This document shows positions 24,723 to 33,630 of a stretch of 64,000 nucleotides of DNA, piece by piece. The translations under genes and the position numbers were made by a program. The first letter of the stretch is position 1. The number at the start of each line of letters is the position of its first letter. The stretch is from contig NZ_JACJKW010000013.1 of the NCBI RefSeq assembly GCF_016901775.1, positions 27,954 to 91,953 on the forward strand. Direction: 5' to 3'. Source of the stretch: Intestinimonas butyriciproducens. GTDB lineage: Bacteria > Bacillota > Clostridia > Oscillospirales > Butyricicoccaceae. The notes beneath the pieces are model-generated. The model was not told where the DNA came from, did no database searches, and worked only from the letters and a program-made list of their open reading frames with translations.

Positions 24723-25411
24723 GCCTTCGCCCCCCGTTCCAGCTTATAGCCCACGCCCCGCACTGTTTTGATGATCCGGGGCGTCTGTGGATTGTCTTCC
24801 AGCTTTTCCCGCAGTCTTTTGATGTAGACCGTCAGAGTGTTGTCATTGACAAAATCCCCTGCCACATCCCAGATCCCCTCCAGCAGCTGGCTGCGGGTGA
24901 GCACCTGTCCGGGATGATTGAGAAAGGTAAGCAGCAGACGGTATTCCAGCGCCGTGAGAAAAACCTCTTCTCCCTGTCGCCATACCCGGGCCTCCTGGGT
25001 ATTCACCAGGAGGGAACCAATGGTCAGCTGATGGGAATTTTCCCCGCCCCGCCGGGCGCGCCGCAGTACCGAACGGATCCGGCTGATCAGCTCCCGCACC
25101 CGGAAGGGCTTTGTGATGTAATCATCGGCCCCCATATCCAGTCCCATCACCACATTGACCTCATCGTCCATGGCGGTGAGAAAAATCACCGGCGTGTCTC
25201 CCAGCTCCTTCACCCGGCGGCACAGATCGTACCCGCTGCCCCCAGGCAGCGTCAGATCCAGCAGACACAGATCGAAGGTTTTTTCCTCCAGAACCTTCAG
25301 GGCCGACGGGCAGTCCTCCCTCACCGTCACCTGATACCCTTCCTGTTCCAGAGAATAGGTCAGCCCCATCACAATGGCCTTGTCATCCTCCACCAGCAAA
25401 ATATGCTCCAT
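24719..25411 (-). CDS. OmpR-family response regulator
   Basis: The 230-residue protein has a receiver domain with acidic pocket EDD (residues 8-10), phospho-acceptor D52 (CLLDLTLPGG), Thr in FLTAMDDE and Lys in DYITKPFR. A winged-helix DNA-binding domain follows (LTALEYRLLLTFLNHPG to YIKRLREKLE, then VRGVGYKL). It is the first gene of the operon with the histidine kinase. A TGACA-N4-TGTCA dyad at its own promoter and GTGAC boxes at the ABC promoter suggest autoregulation and direct control of the exporter. Confidence 0.93.
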   Translation of the reverse strand: MEHILLVEDDKAIVMGLTYSLEQEGYQVTVREDCPSALKVLEEKTFDLCLLDLTLPGGSGYDLCRRVKELGDTPVIFLTAMDDEVNVVMGLDMGADDYITKPFRVRELISRIRSVLRRARRGGENSHQLTIGSLLVNTQEARVWRQGEEVFLTALEYRLLLTFLNHPGQVLTRSQLLEGIWDVAGDFVNDNTLTVYIKRLREKLEDNPQTPRIIKTVRGVGYKLERGAKA

Positions 25412-25444
25412 ACCCCTGTCGGCTCCTCCCGTATTCTTTCCTCC

Positions 25445-25486
25445 ATTATACCTGTTTTTTCTCTCTATGGAGTGACATTTTTGTCA
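25445..25486 (-). promoter_or_regulatory. Promoter and dyad upstream of the response-regulator gene
   Basis: The -10 TATAAT is at plus-strand 25445-25450. The perfect dyad TGACA-TTTT-TGTCA at 25473-25486 shares the TGAC core with the boxes at 23651-23689. Confidence 0.55.
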
Positions 25487-25593
25487 GATTCCCCGGAGAG
25501 CAAATGTATACCGGTATTTTTTTGTTTTACCCCTTGCCCAACCGCAATTTTTGCGGTACAATGGCCCAAACTTTCAAAGAAGGTGTTTGCTTT

Positions 25594-26436
25594 ATGGCAA
25601 AGAAAAAAAGGACCCTTCCCCCCTTTGCTGCCATGACCATAGGGACGCTTCTGGTGTCTCTGGGCGTCTATTTCTTCAAGTTTCCCAACAACTTTTCCTT
25701 TGGCGGCGTCACCGGCCTGGCCGTTGTAGCGGCTCCCTACCTGCCTATCAGCGCCAGTGATTTTACCTTTATCGCCAATATGCTGCTGCTTTTGCTGGGC
25801 TTTGTCTTTCTGGGGCGGGGCTTTGGCGTCAAAACCATTTACACCAGTTTGCTCATGAGCGTATCCCTCACCCTGCTGGAGCGGATCTTCCCTCTTTCTG
25901 CACCCCTCACCCAGGAACCGTTGCTGGAATTGGGCTTTGCCATTGCCTTACCTGCGGTGGGCGCTGCTTTTTTGTTCTCTGTGGGCGCCTCCGGCGGCGG
26001 CACCGATGTAATCGCCATGATCCTGAAAAAATACACCAGCATTGACATCGGCCAGGCCCTGTTTTTCTCCGACCTGCTCTTTGTTTTGATGGGCGGTCTG
26101 CTTTTTGGCGTGGAAACCTTCCTCTTCTCCTTTGCCGGCCTTTTGATCAAGTCCCTTCTGATCGACAATGTGATCGCCTCCATGAATCAGGTCAAGTGGC
26201 TCCAGGTGATCTGTTCCCACCCGGAAGAGATCTGCCGTTTCATCACAGAGGACCTGAAACGCAGTGCCACCTTATCCTCCGGCACAGGCGCCTTTACCGG
26301 CGAAGAGCGCTCCATCCTCTTTACCGCCATGACCCCTCGGGAGGCCCGCCGCCTGCGACAGTTCATTGCCGATGCCGATCCTTCGGCCTTTGTGATGATC
26401 TCCACCACCCATGAGATCATGGGCCGGGGATTCTGA
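25594..26436 (+). CDS. YitT-family membrane protein with DUF2179 domain
   Basis: The 280-residue protein has six hydrophobic segments with the YitT signatures PNNFSFGGVTGLAV and SVGASGGGTDVIAMILKKYT, then the cytoplasmic DUF2179 domain (VICSHPEEICRFITEDLKRSATLSSGTGAFTGEER). The family is widespread in Firmicutes; transport roles are suspected but not established. The start at 25594 has AAGAAGGTG upstream. It ends in the terminator at 26444. Confidence 0.9.
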   Translation: MAKKKRTLPPFAAMTIGTLLVSLGVYFFKFPNNFSFGGVTGLAVVAAPYLPISASDFTFIANMLLLLLGFVFLGRGFGVKTIYTSLLMSVSLTLLERIFPLSAPLTQEPLLELGFAIALPAVGAAFLFSVGASGGGTDVIAMILKKYTSIDIGQALFFSDLLFVLMGGLLFGVETFLFSFAGLLIKSLLIDNVIASMNQVKWLQVICSHPEEICRFITEDLKRSATLSSGTGAFTGEERSILFTAMTPREARRLRQFIADADPSAFVMISTTHEIMGRGF

Positions 26437-26443
26437 GTTTTTC

Positions 26444-26480
26444 AAAAAAGGCCCTCTGGTTTTTCCAGAGAGCCTTTTTT
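26444..26480 (+). terminator. Intrinsic terminator, bidirectional
   Basis: AAAAAAGGCCCTCTGG/CCAGAGAGCCTTTTTT stem with a 5-nt T loop. It lies between convergent genes and fits both directions. Confidence 0.85.
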
Positions 26481-26493
26481 ACCAAATAATTTT

Positions 26494-27045
26494 TTAGTTT
26501 TTCGGATCTTCCCGCATGGCCAGGATGGTTTTTTCGATCAGCTCATCCAAAGTCCAACCCAGACGGTCGGCGCCCTGCTGGATCACTTCCCGTGAACAAC
26601 CGGCGGCAAACTTTTTGTCCTTGAATTTTTTCTTGGCCGAGGGCAGCTCCAGATCGGAAACGCTTTTAGAGGGGCGCATGCGAGCGGCAGCTCCCAGCAG
26701 GCCGGTGAGCTCATCCACGGCAAAAAGCACTTTTTCCATCTCGTGTTCCGGCTCGATCTCACTGCACAGGCCATAGCCATGACTGGCCACGGCGTGGATC
26801 ATCTTTTCATCCAGCCCAGCTTCCCGCATCAGCTCCCGGCATTTGTGGCAATGTTCTTCCGGCCATTGCTCAAAATCCAGATCGTGGATCAGGCCCACAA
26901 TGCCCCAAAATTCCTCTTCCTCGCCGTATCCCAACTCCCGGGCAAAATAACGCATACAGCCTTCCACCACTTCTCCATGGCGGAGATGGAAAGGCTCCTG
27001 ATTGTATTTGCACAGCAGCGCCCAGGCTTCGTCTCTGGTGATCAT
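26494..27045 (-). CDS. HD-domain hydrolase
   Basis: The 183-residue protein has the HD metal motif: H (PFHLRHGEVVEGCMRYFA), HD (VGLIHDLDFEQ), a further His near EEHCHKC and a later Asp (LFAVDELTGLL). Stand-alone HD proteins of this size hydrolyse phosphate esters of nucleotides or other small molecules; the substrate is unknown. A conserved C-terminus (KKFKDKKFAAGCSREVI) is shared with a clostridial HD subfamily. It is monocistronic, convergent with the YitT gene. Confidence 0.85.
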   Translation of the reverse strand: MITRDEAWALLCKYNQEPFHLRHGEVVEGCMRYFARELGYGEEEEFWGIVGLIHDLDFEQWPEEHCHKCRELMREAGLDEKMIHAVASHGYGLCSEIEPEHEMEKVLFAVDELTGLLGAAARMRPSKSVSDLELPSAKKKFKDKKFAAGCSREVIQQGADRLGWTLDELIEKTILAMREDPKN

Positions 27046-27194
27046 CCTTTGTCATCCTTTCTTTTTCCGGTCTGTACTTTTAAGGATAGCATAGCCCGCC
27101 TTTCTCTGCAACCGTTCCTTTTTTCATTTCCGTTTGACAAAAAGACCTCCGCCCTTCATAATGTACATATTCTGTAAAAACAGGGGGATTGATT

Positions 27195-28526
27195 ATGGAA
27201 CAAAACAACAAGCGATATGGTCTTTTCACCGCCATCACCATGATCATCGGCATCTGCATCGGTTCGGGTATTTTCTTCAAAAGCGACAATGTGCTGGTGG
27301 CCACTGGCGGCAGCGTGGTTCTGGGAGCTTTTGTCTTTGTTCTGGCTGCCATTGCCATTGTTTTCGGCGGCCTGGCCATGGGGCAGCTGGCCTCCCGCAC
27401 CGACAAGCCCGGTGGAATCTTTACCTATTTTGAACAGTTTGCCGGTCCCCGCTGGGCCTGCGCTTTCGGCTGGTTCCAGGTCTTCATCTACTATCCTACC
27501 ATCACCATTGTGGTCAGCTGGGTGGTGGGGATCTATGGTTCCATCCTCTTCAACATCCAGGCCAGTCTGGAAGAGCAGATCCTCATTGGCCTTGTATTCT
27601 GCGCCCTGTGCTTTCTCTATAATGTGCTGTGGGCCAAACTGGGCGGCTTTTTCCAGAACTTCTCCACCGTTGTCAAACTGATCCCGCTGGCTCTTCTGGG
27701 CATTGCCGGAATCCTCTGGGGCGATCCCATCGGCGGATTGCGCAGCCTGTCCTCCTCTTCTCTTTCCGGCATTGGTTGGCTGGCGGCCGTAGGCCCCATC
27801 GCCTATTCCTATGACGGCTGGGTGGTGTCCACCTCCATCTCCCATGAGGTGAGAAATGCCCGGCGGAATCTGCCCATTGCGCTGACGGCGGCCCCTCTGA
27901 TCATTCTGCTCATCTATGTCATCTATTTTGTAGGCATCACCTGCTATGTGGGACCGGAACAAGTGATGGCCCTGGGCGATGCCCATGTGACAGAGGCGGC
28001 GGCCAGCCTGTTCGGCAACACCTTTGCCAAAGCCATTACCGTGTTTGTGGTCATCTCGGTGATGGGCACTGTCAACGGTCTGGTGATGGGCTACATCCGT
28101 ATGCCCTATTCCCTCTCCCTGCGCCAGGGGATGATGCCCTTTTCCTCCACCCTTTCCCGTATCCATCCCAAACTGGGCATCCCGGTGTATTCTGCGGCGT
28201 TCTCCTTTGTCATCTGCTGTATCTGGATGGTTCTCCACTATCTGGCCACCCGCTTTAACCTGCTTCCCAACAGCGATGTGTCAGAAATCGCCATCGCCAT
28301 CAGCTACCTGTTCTATCCGGTGCTCTATTTTGCCATCTACCGCCTTTATAAAAAAGGGCAGATCAAAAGCCGGTGGCAAGGGACAGGGATCCCTGTGCTG
28401 GCCTTCTGCGGCTCTTTAATCATTCTATCGGGTGCGGTGCAGAACAAGCTCTTTCCCCTTTATCTGGCCTTGTGCGCTGTGGTGGCTCTTCTGTCTCAGT
28501 TTTACTGCCACAAAAAGCTGCCTTAA
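27195..28526 (+). CDS. APC-family amino acid permease
   Basis: This 443-residue, 12-helix transporter has the APC hallmark GICIGSGIFF in helix 1 and YSYDGWVVSTSISHEVRNARRNLP in the helix 6 region (LAT-like subfamily). The start at 27195 has AGGGGGA at good spacing; the upstream in-frame TTG at 27189 does not. It probably carries amino acids by proton symport or exchange. It ends in a strong terminator. Confidence 0.9.
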   Translation: MEQNNKRYGLFTAITMIIGICIGSGIFFKSDNVLVATGGSVVLGAFVFVLAAIAIVFGGLAMGQLASRTDKPGGIFTYFEQFAGPRWACAFGWFQVFIYYPTITIVVSWVVGIYGSILFNIQASLEEQILIGLVFCALCFLYNVLWAKLGGFFQNFSTVVKLIPLALLGIAGILWGDPIGGLRSLSSSSLSGIGWLAAVGPIAYSYDGWVVSTSISHEVRNARRNLPIALTAAPLIILLIYVIYFVGITCYVGPEQVMALGDAHVTEAAASLFGNTFAKAITVFVVISVMGTVNGLVMGYIRMPYSLSLRQGMMPFSSTLSRIHPKLGIPVYSAAFSFVICCIWMVLHYLATRFNLLPNSDVSEIAIAISYLFYPVLYFAIYRLYKKGQIKSRWQGTGIPVLAFCGSLIILSGAVQNKLFPLYLALCAVVALLSQFYCHKKLP

Positions 28527-28535
28527 AAGAAAAAG

Positions 28536-28567
28536 AAAAAACCGGACGCAATCGCGTCCGGTTTTTT
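28536..28567 (+). terminator. Intrinsic terminator, bidirectional
   Basis: AAAAAACCGGACGC/GCGTCCGGTTTTTT, perfect 14-bp stem with a 4-nt loop, between convergent transporter genes. Confidence 0.9.
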
Positions 28568-28568
28568 A

Positions 28569-29507
28569 TCAAATCAGCCCCATCTGTTTCAGACCGAAGA
28601 TGATCAAAAACATGGTAAGCACCGAAAACAGTGTGGTGAAGGCCACTGACTGGCCGGCCAGATCGGCATCGGCCCCCTGCTGCTGAGCCATGATGAAAGA
28701 AGAAACGGCAATGGGTGCTCCCATCATGGTGGCCAGAGCCATCAGCTCCACATCCCGGAAGCCCATGGCCACAAAGATGGGCAGGAAAATAGCCGGGCAA
28801 ATGAGCAGCCGTCCCACTACGATAATGACCAGCTGACGGAGAAAACGCTTGGTGTCCGAGAACTTAAAGAACCCGCCCAGGCTCACCAGACCCAATGGGG
28901 TGGCCACTTGTCCCATATCCACGATGGTCTCTTCCACCGCCTGAGGCAGAGGGATCTGAAACACCAGGAACACAATGCCCAGCAAAGAAGCGATGATCAG
29001 GGGATTGGTAATGATCCCTTTGAGGATCTTCTTCACATTCATTTTGCCATGGCTGAAGGTCTCCAAAGCAGCCACACTGAGCATATTGTACAGCGGGATG
29101 ACAAAGGCGCTGATGATGGACACCACGCCCAGGCCCTCCTGACCAAACACACCGGAAACAATGGGCACGCCGAACAAAATATAATTGCTGCGGAAAATGC
29201 CCTGAACCATCACGCCCCGCCGGGGACCATCCTTTTCCATCACCGGCACCACCAGACAAAGGATCACGAAGGTGGCGAGCACCGAAATGACGGCAGTAAA
29301 GATGGTTTTCAGATCAAACATGGACTCCAGGTCGGACTGGTAGATGTTTGTGAACAGCAAAATGGGCAGAAACACCTTGAACACCAGGGTGTTCAGCTTT
29401 TTCAGCAGCGGTTCGTCCACCATATGGATCTGCCGGAGAAAATAGCCGATGGCCATGGTGAAAAACAGCGGCAGTACCACATTGATGGCTAAAATCAGAT
29501 TTTCCAT
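28569..29507 (-). CDS. AEC-family (auxin efflux carrier-like) transporter
   Basis: The 312-residue protein has ten hydrophobic segments in two five-helix repeats. It starts INVVLPLFFTMAIGYFLR and ends with the AEC C-terminal motif MGAPIAVSSFIMAQQQGADADLAG. Bacterial AEC members carry malate, other carboxylates or unknown anions. It is monocistronic, convergent with the APC permease. Confidence 0.88.
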   Translation of the reverse strand: MENLILAINVVLPLFFTMAIGYFLRQIHMVDEPLLKKLNTLVFKVFLPILLFTNIYQSDLESMFDLKTIFTAVISVLATFVILCLVVPVMEKDGPRRGVMVQGIFRSNYILFGVPIVSGVFGQEGLGVVSIISAFVIPLYNMLSVAALETFSHGKMNVKKILKGIITNPLIIASLLGIVFLVFQIPLPQAVEETIVDMGQVATPLGLVSLGGFFKFSDTKRFLRQLVIIVVGRLLICPAIFLPIFVAMGFRDVELMALATMMGAPIAVSSFIMAQQQGADADLAGQSVAFTTLFSVLTMFLIIFGLKQMGLI

Positions 29508-29558
29508 TTTTGTTCCGGTTTCCCGGTCTCCCTCTTTTCTTCGCCCGCAGGCGTTTTT

Positions 29559-30533
29559 TTATTCGCCCTTTGAATCCTCGGACTCATCCTGAGACAGCGC
29601 TTCTCCCTTTTCTTCCGTCTCCCCTTTTTCCTCCTGGATCGTTTCCTCACGATCTTCTGCCTTTTCCTCCACTCCCTCTTTGGGCACAAGGCCCGGGGCG
29701 CTGAGATCAAAGGCCGGGATGCGTTTCCATGCCTTGGTGGAGTACATCCAGATCAGGAAGATGGCGCCGGCAACGCAGCCGGCAAAACCCACCACCTGGG
29801 AAATGCGGATGCTGGTCTGGCCGATATACAGGCTGTCGGTGCGCAATCCTTCGATCAGGCCCCGGCCAAAGCCGTACCATACACAGTACCAGGCGAAGAT
29901 CTCCCCCCGGAATTTCCGGCGACCCGAGTAGAAATGCAGCACTGTGAAGCCCAGCAGGTTCCACAGGGATTCATACAGGAATGTGGGATGCACAGCCGCT
30001 CCCCCGCCGGTGGCGGTCTGGGAGATCACCATGCCCCAGGGCAGATTGGTAGCGGTGCCAAAGGCTTCCCCGTTGACAAAATTGCCCCACCGTCCGATGA
30101 TCTGGCCGATGAGCAGCCCCAAAGCCCCCACATCCAGGAAAGACAGGATGTTGAACCGGTGCCGGTTCTTCCGGCCAAAGAGCAGCACCATAAGAATCCC
30201 CACGATGACGCCGCCATAGATGGCAAGGCCCCCGTTCCAGATGGACAGCAGCTCATTCAGGTGATCCTTATAATAGTCCCAGCTGTTGAACACATAATAG
30301 GCTCTGGCCCCCAGCACGCCGCAGGGCAGAGCAATGATCAGCAGATCGATAACGGTATCGGGATCAGTTTCAAACTTTGGAGCCCGCTTCATCAGATACA
30401 AAGCCCCCAGCAGAAAAGCCATGGCCAGGATGATGCCATACCAGCGGATGGGCCAGCCCCCCACATGAAAAGCTACCTGGTTGAGCTTGAACACCTTATC
30501 AAAAAGTCCCGGGAAGGATACATAATGGACCAT
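29559..30533 (-). CDS. lgt: Prolipoprotein diacylglyceryl transferase, with acidic C-terminal tail
   Basis: This enzyme transfers diacylglycerol from phosphatidylglycerol to the lipobox Cys of prolipoproteins. The signature GQIIGRWGNFVNGEAFG is present, along with NGGLAIYGGVIVG and seven hydrophobic segments. The start at 30533 has AAGGAGGA upstream. The last 60 residues form an unusual Glu-rich cytoplasmic tail (runs of EEK, EEKGE and DESED) that is not part of the Lgt core. Confidence 0.95.
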   Translation of the reverse strand: MVHYVSFPGLFDKVFKLNQVAFHVGGWPIRWYGIILAMAFLLGALYLMKRAPKFETDPDTVIDLLIIALPCGVLGARAYYVFNSWDYYKDHLNELLSIWNGGLAIYGGVIVGILMVLLFGRKNRHRFNILSFLDVGALGLLIGQIIGRWGNFVNGEAFGTATNLPWGMVISQTATGGGAAVHPTFLYESLWNLLGFTVLHFYSGRRKFRGEIFAWYCVWYGFGRGLIEGLRTDSLYIGQTSIRISQVVGFAGCVAGAIFLIWMYSTKAWKRIPAFDLSAPGLVPKEGVEEKAEDREETIQEEKGETEEKGEALSQDESEDSKGE

Positions 30534-30654
30534 ATTCCGTCCTCCTTGCGTTTTTCCCACAAGCGGCCCTCAGCCACCCGCTTTTTTCAGAATAGCACAC
30601 CCTCCGCCACAATTCAAGCCACGGCCGCAGGGCGGTCTTTTTTTACTATTCATC

Positions 30655-30683
30655 TTGACAGAAGCAAAGATCCATGTTAAGAT
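30655..30683 (+). promoter_or_regulatory. Sigma-A promoter of the ylxM-ffh operon
   Basis: TTGACA (30655-30660), 17-bp spacer, TAAGAT (30678-30683), 49 bp before the ylxM start. Confidence 0.8.
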
Positions 30684-30732
30684 ACATACCGTTGTAAAGG
30701 CACGACACTTTACATTGTGAGGAGGTCAAAGG

Positions 30733-31098
30733 ATGAAAAGCGATACTTTTCATATGTCCATGCTGTTTGATTTTTATGGCGAACTGCTCACCGACAAACA
30801 GCGGGAACTCTTTGACCTTTATTATAATGAGGATATGTCCCTCACCGAGATCTCCGAGATCGCCGGCATCACCCGACAGGGGGTGCGGGACGCCATTGTC
30901 CGGGCAGAAAGCATTCTGCGGGACACTGAGGACCGGCTCCAGCTGGTGCGCCGCTATTCCGGCATCCAGACCCAGGTGGACCAGATCGCCCAGGCCGCCC
31001 GCCTCATCGTTTCGGCTAATGCGTCGGGCCCCCGCAATTACGAGATCGCAAAGCAGGCCGACCTGATTTTGCAGACGGCCGCCAAACTTTCGGAATAG
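30733..31098 (+). CDS. ylxM: YlxM-family helix-turn-helix protein, SRP-associated
   Basis: The 121-residue protein has a sigma-region-4-like helix-turn-helix (LLTDKQRELFDLYYNEDMSLTEISEIAGITRQGVRDAI). YlxM proteins are encoded just before ffh in Firmicutes and modulate the signal recognition particle. GAGGAGG precedes the ATG. ffh follows after 21 bp. Confidence 0.92.
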   Translation: MKSDTFHMSMLFDFYGELLTDKQRELFDLYYNEDMSLTEISEIAGITRQGVRDAIVRAESILRDTEDRLQLVRRYSGIQTQVDQIAQAARLIVSANASGPRNYEIAKQADLILQTAAKLSE

Positions 31099-31119
31099 GG
31101 CTCAGCCCGGAGGAATCCC

Positions 31120-32460
31120 ATGGCCTTTGAAAGTCTCAGCGAAAAATTAAACGGCGTATTCCAAAAGCTGCGCAGCCGCGGCCGCCTCACCGAAGCCGAT
31201 GTGCGGGCCGCCATGCGGGAAATCCGTATGGCCCTGCTGGAAGCCGATGTGAATTTCAAGGTGGTCAAGGACTTTATCGCCCGCGTCACCGAAAAAGCGG
31301 TGGGCGTGGAAATTCTGGAAAGCCTGACCCCGGCTCAGCAAGTCATCAAGATCGTCAATGATGAGCTGGCCGCTTTGATGGGCGGCACCCAAAGCCGCAT
31401 CCACATGGCCAACAATCCCCCCACTGTGGTGATGTTTGTGGGCCTGCAGGGCGCCGGTAAAACCACCAACGCCGCAAAGCTGGCGGGCTATTACAAAAAG
31501 CGGGAAAACAAGCGGCCTTTGCTCTGTGCCTGCGATGTGTACCGTCCCGCCGCCATCAATCAGCTGAAAGTGGTAGGCGCTCAGCTGGATATCCCGGTGT
31601 TCGAACAGGGCCAGGGAGATCCGGTGGCTATCGCCCAGGCCGCTTATGCCCATGCCAAGCAGCATGGCAACGATCTTCTCATTGTAGATACCGCCGGCCG
31701 GCTCCACATCGATGAAGAACTGATGGATGAGCTGAAACGGCTGAAAGAAGCTCTCCACCCCCATGAGATCATGCTGGTGGTGGACGCCATGACCGGCCAG
31801 GATGCCGTCAACGCCGCCTCGGCCTTTGACGAAGCGCTGGGCATCGACTCGGTGCTCATTTCCAAGCTGGACGGCGACGCCCGGGGCGGCGCAGCCCTTT
31901 CGGTCCGGGCTGTTACCGGCAAACCCATCAAATTCTGCGGCACCGGCGAAAAGCTGGACGCTTTGGAGCCCTTCTACCCTGACCGCATGGCTTCCCGCCT
32001 GCTGGGTATGGGTGATGTGATGAGCCTGATCGAAAAGGCCCAGCAGAATTTTGATCAGAAGAAAGCCCAGGAGCTGGAAAAGAAGATGCGGTCCGGGAAA
32101 CTGACCCTGACGGATTTTTATGACCAGCTGTGCCAGCTGAAGGGTATGGGCAGCATGGCCGACATCGCCGCCATGATCCCCGGCGCCGGAGGCAAAGCCT
32201 TGCAGGGTGCTCAGGTGGACGAAAAGCAGCTGGCCCGCACCGAAGCCATCATCCTTTCCATGACCCCTTACGAGCGGGACAATCCGGAAGTGCTGAATTT
32301 CTCCCGGAAAAAGCGCATTGCCGCCGGCTGTGGTCTGAAGGTGGAGGATGTGAACCGGCTCCTCAAGCAGTTCAACGCCGCCCAGCAGCTGATGAAGCAG
32401 TTTTCCGGCGTGGCCAAGCGAAAGGGCAAGGGCCTGCGTGGCCTGAAGCTGCCCTTCTGA
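31120..32460 (+). CDS. ffh: Signal recognition particle GTPase Ffh
   Basis: The 446-residue SRP54 protein has an N domain, a G domain (GLQGAGKTTNAAKLA, DTAGRLHIDEEL, SKLDGDARGGAALS) and the C-terminal M domain (from about 300) with MGDVMSLIEKAQ and the methionine-rich RNA-binding part. It delivers ribosomes translating membrane proteins to FtsY. The M domain ends KRKGKGLRGLKLPF. It is the second gene of the operon. Confidence 0.97.
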   Translation: MAFESLSEKLNGVFQKLRSRGRLTEADVRAAMREIRMALLEADVNFKVVKDFIARVTEKAVGVEILESLTPAQQVIKIVNDELAALMGGTQSRIHMANNPPTVVMFVGLQGAGKTTNAAKLAGYYKKRENKRPLLCACDVYRPAAINQLKVVGAQLDIPVFEQGQGDPVAIAQAAYAHAKQHGNDLLIVDTAGRLHIDEELMDELKRLKEALHPHEIMLVVDAMTGQDAVNAASAFDEALGIDSVLISKLDGDARGGAALSVRAVTGKPIKFCGTGEKLDALEPFYPDRMASRLLGMGDVMSLIEKAQQNFDQKKAQELEKKMRSGKLTLTDFYDQLCQLKGMGSMADIAAMIPGAGGKALQGAQVDEKQLARTEAIILSMTPYERDNPEVLNFSRKKRIAAGCGLKVEDVNRLLKQFNAAQQLMKQFSGVAKRKGKGLRGLKLPF

Positions 32461-32544
32461 TACTGATCCATCATCCCTTCTCCCCTGGAAGGCGATTTTG
32501 GCATAGAAAAAGAATATTTTTTGTAAAAACATGGAGGTACAATC

Positions 32545-32784
32545 ATGGTTAAGATCAGACTGAGAAGAATGGGCGCCAAGAAGGCTCCTTTCTACCGCAT
32601 TGTTGTGGCCGATTCCCGCTATCCCAGCAACGGCCGTTTCATCGAGGAGATCGGCATCTACAATCCCCTGGTGCATCCTGCTGAGATCCGCGTGGATGCT
32701 GAGCGTGCCCAGCAGTGGATCAAGAACGGCGCCCAGCCCACCGACACCGTTCGCGCCCTTCTGAAGAAAGCCGGGGCTCTTTAA
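32545..32784 (+). CDS. rpsP: 30S ribosomal protein S16
   Basis: The 79-residue S16 starts [25 protein letters not shown], the family signature, and ends with the usual [16 protein letters not shown] precedes the ATG. An 84-bp gap after ffh contains no clear terminator. Confidence 0.97.
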   Translation: MVKIRLRRMGAKKAPFYRIVVADSRYPSNGRFIEEIGIYNPLVHPAEIRVDAERAQQWIKNGAQPTDTVRALLKKAGAL

Positions 32785-32802
32785 TCAAAGGAGAATGCCG
32801 AT

Positions 32803-33033
32803 ATGAAAGAGTTGCTTGTCTATATCGTCCAGCATCTGGTGGATAACCCCGACCAGGTTTCTGTGGAGGCGGTGATGAGTGGCGACACCATGAACCTCCA
32901 GCTTCGCGTAGCCCAGGAGGACATGGGCAAGGTGATTGGCCGCCAGGGCCGCATCGCCAAAGAGATCCGCACCCTGATCAAGGCCGCTGGCCTGCGGGAG
33001 AATCTGCGGACCACAGTGGAGATCCTGGACTGA
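32803..33033 (+). CDS. khpA: KH-domain RNA-binding protein KhpA
   Basis: The 76-residue single type II KH domain has the GxxG loop in DMGKVIGRQGRIAKEIRTLI. In Firmicutes KhpA pairs with KhpB/Jag and binds many RNAs. It sits in its conserved place between rpsP and rimM, 18 bp after rpsP. Confidence 0.95.
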   Translation: MKELLVYIVQHLVDNPDQVSVEAVMSGDTMNLQLRVAQEDMGKVIGRQGRIAKEIRTLIKAAGLRENLRTTVEILD

Positions 33034-33041
33034 TCATCGGA

Positions 33042-33096
33042 GGCTGTTTTGGAAAGGCGGAGCCCCGTTTTTCCAAAACGGCCTTTTTCCTTTTTT
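33042..33096 (+). terminator. Intra-operon terminator/attenuator between khpA and rimM
   Basis: GGCTGTTTTGGAAA (33042-33055) pairs with TTTCCAAAACGGCC (33070-33083), then a T-rich tract to 33096. It should lower transcription of rimM-trmD relative to ffh-rpsP-khpA. Confidence 0.75.
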
Positions 33097-33126
33097 GATA
33101 ACCAAAAAGAAATGAGGAGATACTCT

Positions 33127-33630
33127 ATGCCCGAGCTGCTGGAATGCGGACGCATCATCAACACCCACGGCGTGCGGGGAGAGGTGAAAATCGATCCCTG
33201 GTGCGATTCGCCGGTGCTTTTTGAACAGCTGTCCTGTCTTTATATCGATGGTACGGCTTACTCCATCTCTCAGAGCCGTCCCCATAAAAGTTTCGTCTTG
33301 TGCAAGCTGGAGGGCATCGATTCCCTGGACCAGGCCATGACGCTGAAAAATAAAATAGTCTATCTGGACCGGGATCAGGTAGAACTGGAGGAAGGGGCCT
33401 ATTTCATTGCCGATATCATCGGCTTTTCGGTTTATGACACCCGTACCCAGCAGATCATCGGCCAGCTGGAAGAAGTACGCCCCTCCCCCGCTTCCGATCT
33501 GTACTGCATTGCCACGCCCCGGGGACAGGTGCTCATCCCCGCCGTGCCCGCCTTTGTCAGTCGGGTGGATTTTGAAAACCGCTGTCTGGAACTGAATACC
33601 ATTCCGGGGATGCTGCCCGATGAAAATTGA
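33127..33630 (+). CDS. rimM: 16S rRNA processing protein RimM
   Basis: The 167-residue protein starts MPELLECGRIINTHGVRGEVKIDPW (RimM N-domain) and has a PRC-barrel C-domain (AYFIADIIGFSVYDTRTQQIIG, then VLIPAVPAFV). It matures the 30S head with S19. The start at 33127 has GAGGAGA upstream. It overlaps trmD by 11 bp. Confidence 0.95.
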   Translation: MPELLECGRIINTHGVRGEVKIDPWCDSPVLFEQLSCLYIDGTAYSISQSRPHKSFVLCKLEGIDSLDQAMTLKNKIVYLDRDQVELEEGAYFIADIIGFSVYDTRTQQIIGQLEEVRPSPASDLYCIATPRGQVLIPAVPAFVSRVDFENRCLELNTIPGMLPDEN

